Shown here: positions 11,426 to 23,772 of the stretch, piece after piece | Layout of the letters: every line of letters starts with the position of its first letter | Position numbering within the stretch: the first letter of the stretch is position 1 | Assembly (NCBI RefSeq): GCF_019399895.1 | Contig: NC_091864.1 | Coordinates: forward strand, 11,324,001 to 11,388,000 | Source: Cardiocondyla obscurior | Taxonomy: Eukaryota > Arthropoda > Insecta > Hymenoptera > Formicidae | Direction of reading: 5' to 3' | Length of the DNA: 64,000 nucleotides | Translations under genes and position numbers: made by a program | The notes under the pieces: model-generated | Databases searched by the model: none | Told to the model about the DNA's origin: nothing | What the model saw: the letters and a program-made list of their open reading frames with translations, nothing else

Positions 11426-11461
11426 CAGGTCCTTACTCCGAAAGGATTGGCGACGTTTCCT

Positions 11462-14400
11462 GCAAGCGTACAAAATACCAACGTTGATTCTTCTAGTTAA
11501 AGGCAGAAGATGAACAGAGAATATATCGCTCGTCAACAAAAAAAAAAAAAAACGCTCTTCGTATCGCGAATTAACGTGAGGCAGCAATGCCAGCTCAAGG
11601 CTGCCGGAATATCTTTCGATCATTCACGGGTGTTAATTACATCGGCTCAATCAGCAACTTTCGTCTTCCACCGTACGAAAGCGGAGACGAGCTCCTACAC
11701 TCTCTTCTTTACACCACAAACATTATTACGATAATTATACGTCGCCGATAAGAAACCCACCGTGCGCATCAGAGCGAGAACCTTGTGACGCGCATCACGG
11801 ATCACCAGGAAATACTACATCCACGTTCGAGGAGCAACCTGAGGTGGACAGGACGTGGGAGGAAGGGGAAGATGCCGCGACGAGAGAGAGGAGCGTAGAG
11901 AAGGCGCGCGAGGTGAAGAGCACGGGGCGAAGAAGAAAGAGGAGGAGAACGTGAAGATCGTCGTGCGACCTACGCCGGCGAGGATCCAGCACCGACCAGG
12001 AAGATCTATAGGATCGTCCCAGCTGATTGCCAGACACAATCCAGGCGATGCTCCGCACCGATATGTCTAAGAACCGGCCGATTGGCTCCGGTCTGGTCAG
12101 CTCTCTTCCAGGTCCGCTAACGGGACACCCGTAACGAAGCCGTTCACCCATACGCGAATCGCGTAGACTCCGGTTAGAGAGGACACCTACGGAGAATATT
12201 GCTCATCGAACGTCACTTTTCCCGTGGCCAGACGAGCCGCGAGAAGACATCCTCAAGGCCACTGCAAGATTTCCAGTTGTTCTCCCGTTATCTCCTTCAC
12301 TTCTCGCAACGACTCTTCGTTAACCTTTTACATCCGGACCGCCCACCCCTCGCACATACACACACGCACGCCGCAGAATGCTAAGGTGCAAAGGTGAAGG
12401 TAACTTTCGCCGAAAGGTCTCGTATATAAAAATCCCCGTTTTCCTGGAAATTCTCATTCAGGTATCTGTATTGTGACCGCGTCGAGTCACTTCCCACGGA
12501 CCCATCGCTTCCTTTAGATTTCAAAGATTAAATCGGACTATTTGCATATAATATTAACTTCACGAACCCTCTTTTATTAAAAAAAATCAACGGGCTGGTT
12601 CTATATACTTTTTTACGATAGCTTGTATTAATTTCTCCATTGCAAAATTTTCTTAAATATTTCTAACATCTTTTTAACACGCTGGTAAAGAGAGCGAGCT
12701 GCACGAACGGATTAAATAACTCTTTCTAGATCGTGAGATTTATAATGTGCATTAGCATATCGGAAATTCAAATTGCAACGACCGGTCCATGTGAGTTTCC
12801 TACGTTAAGTCATCGCGATAGCTATGCAAATGTATATTGATCGGACAATGAGGACGACGAAAGAAACGTTGAATAAAAGATCATGCCTTTACAGTATTTC
12901 TCACGTTAGTTATGAAGGACCACCGTCAACTACGATCGCACGTAGCTACGGTGCTTTCTTTCCATCGATTGTTTTCGCCGGCCTGCTCGCGATGCGCTAT
13001 AATTAGCATAATTAATAGGGTGCGAGCAATTTCACTGAATTATTAAATTCTCCTTCGTGTCTTCAAAAAGAAAGCAAAGTAAACAATGAAACCAAAGCTG
13101 CGATTATTACTATAAAAAAAAAAAAAAAAAAGAATTATAATTCTATTAACTTTAAAATTTACAGTAAATAAATAAATATTTAGATAAATTTTTACCTGAA
13201 ACTCATAACTAACATCAATAATTTTTCGAACGTATATACGAACGTACACACACTCGCACACCGGCGCAATTAAGGCAAATAAATTTCTAGCGTCTTTGGA
13301 AACTTCGTGCACCTAAACGCGATTTGTTCGATGAAAAAAAAAAAAACAAAAAAAAAATACAGGTACCGTGTACTGTACTCGAACGAGCATCCACGGTTTA
13401 ACGGAAAATCTGTTATCAACTCATTGCACGCTTAATGCGTTCTCTCCCTACTTGCCGCAATGGAGGCCGTTATCAGAATTGAATAATATTGATTCGCCTT
13501 ATCAAGTGTTACGCATGGCTCTCACGTAGAACTCCACCCGTCATCGTAATATTCGTGCCACTTGTCGCAGACGATGGTCCGTTCAACAAGAACTTTCGCA
13601 AAGAAAAAAAAAAAGCGCAAGCAAATGTAAAGAGCGATGAGAAGTTCAGCGAAAGAGATGCAGATCTGATGAAATAAATAAAAAAAAAAAAAAAAAAAAA
13701 AAATAGAATCGCTGACACGATCTAACTCGCTAGAAGCGTTCGTGGACTTCACCTTGCTATTACGTCTTTTTCACTCTCGGCTGCGTCACGCGTTAAGAAC
13801 AAAGTGACATTTATAGTACGCACTGAAAGGCGCGGAAGAAAGAAAATCTCCACCGTGCGTTTCAATATGAGGTATATTTATACACCCCTTATTTTTATCC
13901 CGAGTAACTGTTGCATTATCATAAAAATTCCGATATCGCCGTGACATCAAGCCGCTTTATCGCTTAAGCACGTCGATATTGTGACGGATATTTCAGAACG
14001 GCCGAAGTTCTCCCCCGCGTTAAAGAAAAGAGCCTCGTCACTAGGATTCAAAGTCGGGACGCATTAGCTTTTAAAAATAATTATCTTGTAAGTTAATTTT
14101 ACAAATTAATTGTTATTAAAAACGCGAAAAAAAAAGATGTTTATAGTAAGATCCCGAGCGTGTCACACTTTAATCGACATCGAGATCAATTTTCACGGAC
14201 GAAATGGAAGGCTGCGCGAAAATAATGTACATTAGAGTACGAAGGGGCGCACAAACGGTCCCCCTGCCTCGACTTCCTGCCAATTGCGGACAATTTGTGA
14301 TCATCTATGATCTCCCCACTCACCGACGCCCGTCGTCGTCGCGTGAAGCGTGTGTGGACGTGCTGTCTAAAAAGTTAACACGGCCCGGTTCACTTTGCCC

Positions 14401-17400
14401 GGGCCCGCGTGTCTCTTTCACCATTTCATATGCCATACGATCGCGTTAACACGTCCTACGCGCTCATCTTCCCACGTGATGTAATCGAGGAAAGAAGGAG
14501 CTCGCGCGCGTGTCTCGCGCGTTATCACGCTTCCGGTAGTCGTGTACGTGCGAGGAATGCGCGGCAGTTTCTTTCTCGTCAAGAAACCACGCCGTCGACC
14601 GGGACTTTATTTGGCAATAAATTTGTAATAGAGTAATTACGCGCCGTTGAAAGTGCGAACAATTCGATTTAGCACACGTTGAAATTAGCCGAAGGGTGTC
14701 GAAGTTACGACAAACGTCGAAGCAGCCCTGATTGACGATAATCGCATTAAGCGGCTTAATTAAGTTAATTAACGGATATACAAATCCTTTGGTTTCTCCA
14801 AGTATTTTAAATTACTAAAAAAAAAATTGCATTTACATCCAACTTCTATATTACTTTAAAAATTATTTTTGTGTTACGCTAATTAATTACGCACAAAGTG
14901 TACATTATACATATATGATTAGATTTTACAGACTTCATTAGCTACTTCATGTAAAGTGGTTGTTAGGACAGTTACATGTTGATCTGCAAAAATTGCAATT
15001 ATGTCGCGTTAAAGCGGGAAAAATGTCGGGCGTGACGAGCCTGTTGAAGAGACACGCTGTAGTGGATGCTACAGCATCACGCTTATCACGACAATCTTTA
15101 ATTTCCTCCGCTGCAATTGACAAATTTAAAATCACGACTGTACAAAGATTATCAAAAAGAGTTACGGATAAAAAATTAGTCGCTAATCGTGAGATGATAT
15201 GTCAAGGCATGCGTGTCCTTCGTCAAACAAAGCGTGAATCCAGTCAGTTTAATCTCTCTCGACCCTTCTCACGCATACGTGATCGGTTTCTTAAACACGG
15301 TATTAAGAAAGTCCTTTTTCGACCAACGATCTGTCGTCGAAATTCTCGCATCGTCTTTCAAATATTTATTGCCGTTTTTTATTATTTTTTATTTTCTAAT
15401 TTAATTATTATTATTTTTTTTTTATTAATAACTGTTTGTGTCGAGAATCAAAATAAAATGTTTTTGAATGCAGCAGTCGCAATCTAACGCGCTTTCAAAC
15501 TTAATTCCGAACGATTTCAGTTATTAACGTGGAAACAAATCCATTTCGTTTCGTAATAATTAATGATTTCGAACGTGCCACGGTGTATCCAATAGAAAGC
15601 GAGTAAATAATGTTATAAAATTGTTAGAGCGATCGCAATGCGAACCTGGAAACGGGCATAACTTCTCACGAATTTATAGGGAAGAGTAATAAACCGAGAA
15701 GAAACGACGTATTCCGAGAAAAGCGCCGATTCATTGTTCTGTTAAATGTTGGCGCATGGGAAGAGAAATCGACGAGCGAACTGTTCGCACGATCGATCAT
15801 CTGACGAGGTAACTTCGTGCGTTATCAGCGTGTTTTTCAGCTTTGACACAGCCGGAAAATTGTTTGCGATTTAATTAAAATAAAAAATTAGAAAAAAAAA
15901 CTGACGGAAGAAAGCGAGGTCCCAAGTTTTTTTTCGGATGAGAGAATCCACGAGACAATAAAACTTTCTCTCTATTGTGTCGAAGAAGCGGGACGCATCT
16001 TGCCGCGGAGTACGCTTGCACTCACGCTCGATTGTTATCGTAGATAAATTGTCTAATTATGTACGAAGGGGTCGTCAGTGGTCTCGCGGAATGATCACAG
16101 CCGTCGGTTAAAATTGTCTCGAATTCCCTGAAAACATATTAATCCTTCTCGTCGAGGCCTAAATCATCTCGTCGTGACTGATAAGGCCATGAGATACACG
16201 CGACAGCATTAATCCGACCACTAACGTGATGATCTTCTAACACGACCAAACGACGAGAAGACCCATTTCATATACGACCTTCAATAGTAATATTTCAAAA
16301 TAATTTCACACACCAGCACACCCACATATGCGTAACACTTATAAATTAAGCCTCTGTCTGTCGTAAGTTTTATGTCTAATTAATTAAAGACAAAGAATGC
16401 TTTACTTAATTATTACGTTAAAAAAAAAAATTTGCCTGAATTTAGTTTAGAATTTTAAGAGTTTTTGGCTCAATCTGCTGAACATTTGTTGGTTTTGTAC
16501 ACTCATGTACCGTCATAGAAAGTGAAGAGCTCAGTAATGCTAGAAGAAGCGTTCGTGACTAGTCTTTTCACTGAAACGCAGAAAGTTGCGGTGCCTATTA
16601 TCGATAATACAAGTAATAAATTCGAACAATGTCCAATCGATGCATGCAACATTACTCGTGATGTAATCGCGTAATTTTACCCGCGCGTGTATTTGCTAGA
16701 TCTACAGTTAACTCGCTTGCGAACGCGATGCCGAGCGCGTTCAGGTTATGTTTGTAAGCAAAAATACGTGAGTTTCACATGCTGAATCCGCGAAACGTTT
16801 CGCAATTTCGTTCACCGATAAAGACATAAAATCACTTCAATGATTTACAAAAGCGAATCGCCTTATTAAATAAATTTTACATTACAAAATCTAGTTTATT
16901 CGCGCCACCGTAAAATGTAATACAGAACACAACGCACAAATAACGCGAGGAATTAATTTATTTATTAAAATCCTACAAATCGCTGCGAAATTTGAAATTA
17001 TTATAGTAATGAGAAAGTTTTAAATGAGGAATCTAATATACTATGAAAAATATGAAGTATAAATTTACGCGCGCTTAACGAACAAAAATTTTAAACGGTA
17101 CGGGAGAGAAGCCAGCCGGCTTCGTATATACTTTCTCGATAAACGTAATAGTGCACTGATCACTCACAGATAGAATAAAGATGCTCATCCGTATTCTTCT
17201 CTGTAGAGAACTGTCGCGAGCTCTTCGCCACCGAGTGGCACACGAAAGTTCATGGAAAGCACAGTCAAAGGACGACTCGTACAGCTTCGCGGCAGCTTTC
17301 GAGCTCGCGGATCGACTGCGCGGTACCAGTCCACCGCATCATCCATTCTCCAATCTTCCCAAGCTGGTACTCGTACCGCCATCTAACGGTTCGTGATGCA

Positions 17401-17837
17401 GACGATCACTCGTAATTTTAATTAATATTAATATACTATTAAATAAAAATCCATTAGAAGATATTGTTGTAGAAGTTGTTTAAGGTAACAAATACAATGT
17501 AGGAATTTGTTTCAATTATAATTTATACTGGCCAAACCTAAGAAATATATGATTAAACATTTTATCAGTACAATAAATAAAAGACTCTATAACTTAAACA
17601 GGAAACATATTTTTATATTAATTAGAAAATGTCTTAAAAAGTTTCAAAATTTAATATTGTAAAATAAAAACTAGCTGTCTATATGTATAATAATAGAAAA
17701 ATCAAAATACATTTTATAAAACAGTGTATTCATTGTAACAAAAAGTGAATAGTAATATAAATACCGTTTTAAACGAAACATGTTAAATAAATAACAAAAC
17801 AAGTTAAAAAGATAAATCTATCTAACAAGATAACTTG
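11462..17837. other. Intergenic region between the tetraspanin and THEM6 genes
   Basis: About 6.4 kb of mixed composition with no gene I can support. It has several poly(A) runs (for example 13680-13703) and scattered open frames of 60-175 codons, none with splice or similarity support. The longest, 14960-15487 plus, is discussed under rejected items. The part nearest 11.5-12.4 kb is more CpG-rich and may hold the tetraspanin promoter and 5' leader. Confidence 0.5.
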
Positions 17838-17843
17838 TTTTAT
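17838..17843 (-). terminator. AATAAA signal overlapping the stop codon of THEM6-a
   Basis: On the minus strand the last codon, stop and following bases read AAATAAAAC, so the TAA stop is inside an AATAAA hexamer. Another AATAAA follows about 50 bases later and may be the one used. Confidence 0.45.
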
Positions 17844-19334
17844 TTCTGCTTTTTTAGGCTTTTAGATGATTCTTCCATAGATTCCAGCCATAACTGGAGG
17901 TCTTTGGTAGGCTCTGGTCTACGTGTTCCTGGCTCGATTTCAGTAATTATTTCCTCCACCGGAATTTTCAATCCGGTTACCGTTTGTCTGCTCAATACGA
18001 CGGCGCGAATAAAATTGTCTGTGAGACTAATAAACTGCTGCTCTATATAGAAATGTTTGTCTTCCCAGTAAATGAGCTGCAATGATGTAAATTGGATTAG
18101 CATCGTGATTATCTCACGAGACAAAAAAAAAATTGCACAAAAAATATATTGATCTCACCTTTGTCGTCACCTTGTACGGTGTAAAGATAGGAATTGCTCG
18201 ACGATATCGTATAGTAGATGCACCTTGAACAGCCCCGCCACCTCTTTTTGCGACCCCACCGTAAATTCCTGATCTATCGTAGTAATGAAAACGCGCAAAA
18301 TCCAACTCGCGCAAATAGCGTGCGTTATTCATGTGCTTCAGAACCAGGTCAACGTCCTGAGTGGTGCAAATCCCTGGAAAAAGAAAAGTTATTATTACAA
18401 ATCTTTAAATCTTTTGCATTAAATATGTACGTGTCTATTTTAAAAACTCAGTCACGGAATCTGTGCTATTTTTTATTCACTCAAAATAAATTTAATCTAA
18501 TAATTAAAGAAATCCATAAAGTAAAAAAAAATGTAAAGTTTGTAATATTACAAAAACCAACTGCATATACGTAACTGTTATCCTAGAGTACGGTATTTCA
18601 CAGAATACGCCGATACTAGCGCATCATTCTGTACAGTTATTTGCCGACCCACATAATGAACTGAATGCATTTGAAAACATGATTCACATAATGCAAATGT
18701 GTTAATCTCATAAATATTATGCAGCCTTAGTAAATTATAAATATTTTAATGTAACAAAAAAAAAAAAAATGAATATAAATTTAGACAGTCTAGTCTTTTT
18801 GCATAAATATGTAATAAATATATAAACGTATTTTTTACGGCAATGCAAATATTATTTATAATTTTTCTTTTTTATATTTATATTTGTGCAACGACATGAT
18901 ATAACTGCGTATATCTTGCTTCCTGTATACTTTGCAAATTATATTATTTGCCTTAATTATTTCTAAGATCTATTGATAACACTTCGATTCATTTTCTTTT
19001 TTCGTTATATAACGATCTTCTTTTACTGTACTATGTTTTTAATCACTGTTTATCTTTATATCCTTATAATTAAAATTATCTTGTTCAACAAATGTTACAC
19101 AAGCGAGTTACACAAGCAAATTCGTTCTCAAGTAATTTAACAAAAACGTCTTTCAATGCGGTGTATAATGATCTAACGTGAGAATTTACCATAGATTGTT
19201 GTTGTATCGAAGAGCTTCTTCTTTTTTTCAAAAAGTCTGCCCCAAAGTACAGTTAAAATGATTCTCACAAAGTAATTTACGTCGAATAGAAAGTAGAGAA
19301 TGGCGATCATCGCCACGCAACAAGAACACAACAT
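17840..19334 (-). CDS. THEM6: THEM6-like protein, copy a
   Basis: Exons 19334-19190, 18373-18159 and 18076-17840 (minus) encode 198 residues, close to human THEM6 (208). Residues 1-20 form an N-terminal membrane anchor (CVAMIAILYFLF). The diagnostic hot-dog segment HMNNARYLRELDFAR spans the start of exon 2's core, followed by ASTIRYRRAIPIFTPYKV and, in exon 3, IYWEDKHFYIEQQFIS and a C-terminal DLQLWLESMEESSKSL that matches the family's end. THEM6 belongs to the hot-dog thioesterase superfamily and is ER-membrane associated in vertebrates; its substrate is not well defined. The first exon stays open upstream, but the chosen ATG is the one that aligns with the family start. A tandem paralogue lies 1.6 kb farther along on the same strand. 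Confidence 0.88.
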
Positions 19335-20918
19335 TATCAACTTCCTATCGGCGTGCCTCTTGATATGAGCAATATGTACGACCGCACAAAAATATGTCGA
19401 CTCGATGCACACTTCCTCACGGTCGAGAGAAGACTGACTGCTTTGCCTTATCCGAGGCCCCTCTAAAAAAACCGGTTCCTGAGCGTTACTAAGAGAGACT
19501 TCAACACATTCAATGAATTGACCAAAAGAAACGCAATTAAATTGCTAATTTGTCTCATTTACAAATAAAATTAACTATATACATTTATAATAAAACATCA
19601 GGTACGTTGTTTTATTTTATAAAAAGTTATCTCTAATAATAAAATATTTCACATGTTTTTTTCGTATCTCTTTACATTTTCATATCTTATTTTTTTTTTT
19701 TTTTTGGTAAGTAAAATTTAAATAAATCAACCATTAAAAATCAAACTGTTCGATTTTGATAATAATTTCCATTATGTTAAAAATTTTATAAAATTTTTGT
19801 AAGTTTTAGACAAATGGTAACACGAAAGCGACAGTTATATAAATACAAAGTATCGTCGATGTTAACAAATCAGTGACCTTGCTAAATTCGTTCAATACTT
19901 ATGCTTACGTATGCGCATATTCAATGAAATAAAACGCAACGTCTGCAAACGTCGTGTGAGCAAAACAACGAACTAAATTATTGCATTAACTTGTTAAAAA
20001 AGAAACTATTATGAAAGGACGTGGTCAGTTTGACATATTGGTATATTTCTTTCAATATATGAAGGCACCCAATATATTATACAAATGCATAGGCATCCGT
20101 TGTCACGTGTTAAACAAATCACAAATTTATGTCCTTGCTGTACACGCTTTACAATCAACGTGTGATAATATAGAAAATAATTTAGATGTATAACATACGA
20201 CGTTATTAATATAAGATATTTAATCGATTGTAGCTGCTAATAGCATGTTTAAAATAAGTATTCGATATTTTTATGTACAATTGTGAGTTCAATGATAATT
20301 GAACGTGAGTAATGCACAGAGAAAAATTCATTTTGTTTCTAATTTAAAGTCTCTAATTTCGAGTTTTCTTACTAGCATGTAATATAAAAATATTACACAT
20401 ACGCAGTTACAATTTTCTTAATGTGCACTAAGTCGACTTTCAAATTACGATCTATTTTTAATGTAATATCTCACATTGACTTTTTACGCTCAGCAAATAT
20501 TGTATAAATATAAAATACGAAAGAAAACTTATATGTTCTTTTTAAAAACATCTTAAGAGACTTTTTCTAAGAGCTCGACTAATCCGATATTTTAATAGAA
20601 ACGCTAAAAAGAAATAATTGCTCGGTACGATTAAATATTTGTATTCCGTCTCGATCGTTGAACATCATTGTAAATGATCTAGTTGAAGAGCATTTTCATC
20701 GTATATTTTATCGAAAGAACATTATCGTTCAGTTTCCTCTTCTTAAGTTCATAAAATCACTAAAATTGCTCGACATTCTCCGGAATTTCATTAGAACATC
20801 TGTCCGATCAATGATTAAAGATGGAAATCGCACTTCGATATTCCATTTATTACACAGTCGTGGTTGTATATATTGGTGCTAAAACAACGTCACCACTGGA
20901 CGTTGCAGCGTCCATTTG
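19335..20918. other. Spacer between the two THEM6 genes
   Basis: AT-rich DNA without a supported gene. It should contain the promoter of copy a (near 19.4-19.5 kb) and the 3' end of copy b. A run of T occurs near 19690-19706. Confidence 0.55.
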
Positions 20919-23772
20919 TCAGCATCGCGTTGTCATTGTGATTGGTTCTTGCCTCAACATCGCTGAGGATATTTCGTTACTTTCCATCCACCTACTTACT
21001 TCGGGTGGCATTTCTGGACGCATAAAGGATACCTGAAATTATTTATTATAATAATTTACAGCTAAATTTATATTCAATTAAACAATGATGAGCCAAATAG
21101 TGCAGTCTCGAAAGATATCAATAATTGATCTTATACGTCATAGTATTAACATATAATAAACATTTTTTGTGGTAAAACCCCACCTGCGTTACACCTGCTT
21201 CGATATTTCCATTCTGCTTCACTCTGCGATTCAATAGAGCGCCAATAACTGTGTCAGCACTACAGTTAAGAAGTCTTTGTCTACAAATCGCAATTGCTCT
21301 TATAAAACCGTCGCTCGGCGTAATGAATCGATGCTCCATGAAAAAACTTCTCTCGTCCCAATAAACAATCTAAAAAAAACAATAAAATTAAAAAAAAAAC
21401 GAAATTATACGATATGTATACACAAAGATTATTACGTACAGATGAGAATATAATATATACATATATCGATTATTACTGCTATTTAATAATTATCTGATTT
21501 ACATTCACTTTTAAGAATGTAAATATACGATCGCTACTCGCGCATTTTTTTAATATCAAGGTGCGACCTTGTATCTTGATACATAATTTAATGCGTCTGC
21601 TAAGGATATTAAGGACACAAGTCCCCACAAGGCGAACTGCCGTAAGTTTTGAGACTGTGCGTCATACAATCGCGTAGTGCATTGCAATTGCAAAATAAAA
21701 ATAGCGCTTACTTCGGAATTACGAACGCATTGAAAAACCATAACTATTCGTCTATTAACGTGCTTGCTATTACACGTCCGACATGTAAAATTCTCTTGTG
21801 ATGTATACGATCAGTACTATGTATAATTACTAAGTTATACTCTTAAAAAAAAAATTAATTTACAGTTTGTAATGCTCTTTTGCGATGCAAATTTTCAATT
21901 ACTTGAACGTAATTGAACATTATAAAAAAAATTCTTAATATACACTTTTTACAAAAAGCACTCAAGAAATGAGGACAATAATTTCTTGCAACTCTTTTAC
22001 AAGAATATAACTTCTGTTTATCAAAACTTGTTTTATAATGACACACTTTTGAGAAATCTTTATTTAAAATGACAGAAATAGCTAATTCAATTTATTTTAA
22101 TGTGTTACAACTATGTTACATAAACAATTCTAAAACTTTGAAGAGGTTTTTCTATTAAAAACCGAATACTCTGTTAGCAATCTAATAACTTTTTTTTCTA
22201 ATGTTTACGTCAGCAAGAATTTTTCCTCTTCATCGACACTCAAGCATATATTAGTTACACATATCTATTTAAATTTAATTTCTTTGAATTACCTTAGACG
22301 TTATTTTAAAAATCATTAGTGGTTTGATGAAACGCCTGTAGCGTATCGTGGTAGCTCCTTGTACGACGCCAGTTCCTTGAGAGCACACCTCTCGGTACAG
22401 ATCGGTTCTCTCGTAAAAGTCCACTCTTGCAAAATCGAGCTCGCGAAGGTATCTCGCGTTGTTCATGTGATACAAAAGCGCATCGACATCATTGGTAGTG
22501 CAAATTCCTAAAAAAGCCCATTATAAGATAATTATGCATGGTTATGCTTGACTGAAAAAAATATATTATACTTTGAGTCATGTATCGCACTTTATTAATC
22601 ACTGCATTAATTAAGTGATCGAAATGCACATTATGTAAAAATAAAATAAGAACACATTTATGTTACACAACATAAATTATGTTACACAACAAATAATGTG
22701 ATCATATGGCAATTAATATAAAAAGCTAATGGTTAAGATGTAATGATTGTGGCTGTGATTAAAGTAAAACAACGTATTATACTTAAAAATATGTTTTAAA
22801 ATTATATCGTGAACTTATCAGATTCCAGAAATGAAAAATTTCGTTTCTCAATGTTCCATATATCAAATAACTATATTTCTGTACAATTGATCAAAATCAG
22901 ACGTTGTTATGTTATATAATGACGTTATACAATGACACATGATGATTTTAAGGCATAGTTGATTTTAACTTCGAAGTTAAAAGAATTAGGGACGCGTAAC
23001 TGTGGCTGATTGTGAGCACCAACATAGGTATGCTTTTATAATGTATATACAACCAATCGGTTATTGCTTTCGCTGAAAAAATACGTATGGAATCGTTTTA
23101 CAAGTATCATATCGAGATAAAATCAAGTGTAGATAACCAACTGCTATAAATTATATTAGTAAAAAAACGTTTTTTTTTTTAACAAAAGAAATTAATATTG
23201 CATGCTATTAATATTTTGATGCGAAATCGATAGGTACTTTAATTTGTGACATTCTAACTAGCTGATTCCGTATATAGTAGGTCAAGGTTCACACAAGAAA
23301 TAGATAATTGGAGTCATAAGGATTCCTAGATTATATCGTAACGACCAAATATGTGATGAACTTATTGATGTAATCTCTTTCAATGGCTTATTGTCATTAA
23401 CATTAATTTACATCACGATTCTGTTAAAAGTTATAACATTAACAAACCTGTAATCAATTTGATTATATAATTAAATGTAAATTATTTGTCTAATAAAAAA
23501 CAAATTAAAATATTAATAAATGTCAATTTTTTTAAACTCGTTTTTTTTAATGTCAAATAAAAATACTTTTACGTTTCAAACGTTTTGTTAATTGAGGTTT
23601 GATTTTCTCACGTACCATATATCGCAGTTTCGTCGAGGATGTGCACCCTTTTTTTACAGTAGCGCGCAAGGAAGACGGTCAGGAACATGCGTAGGAAGTA
23701 GTGGAATTCGACGAGGCCGTAGATAAGCACGATAGTTACGAAGACCCCGACGAGAACCCAGCAAGTCATCAT
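20919..23772 (-). CDS. THEM6: THEM6-like protein, copy b
   Basis: Exons 23772-23616, 22507-22293, 21369-21184 and 21032-20919 (minus) encode 223 residues. The order is as in copy a: an N-terminal membrane segment (VLVGVFVTIVLIYGLVEF), then GICTTNDVDALLYHMNNAR with the same NNARYLRELDFAR core, ATTIRYRRF, IVYWDERSFFMEHRFI, and the C-terminal SRWMESNEISSAML. Exon 2 has exactly the same length (215 nt) and phases as in copy a, which shows a tandem duplication. Copy b has an extra intron near the C-terminus (after AGVTQ) that copy a lacks. Two adjacent ATGs begin the frame (23772 and 23769), so the protein may be one residue shorter. The proteins differ strongly in the last third, which hints at diverged substrates or partners. 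Confidence 0.87.

Noticed and set aside
11795..12151. 118-codon minus-strand open frame before the tetraspanin start
   Set aside because: Ser/Arg-rich, overlapped by other frames, no known similarity. The area may hold a tetraspanin 5' UTR exon but not this protein.
13817..13835. Possible third element end (CACTGAAAGGC after TACG)
   Set aside because: No inverse partner within 400 bases and no internal blocks shared with the two copies; likely chance.
14960..15487. 175-codon plus-strand open frame between the tetraspanin and THEM6 genes
   Set aside because: It starts at TTG, ends in a low-complexity Phe/Ile-rich tail from an A/T run, has no splice support and resembles no family. It may be a decayed element but is not reported as a gene.
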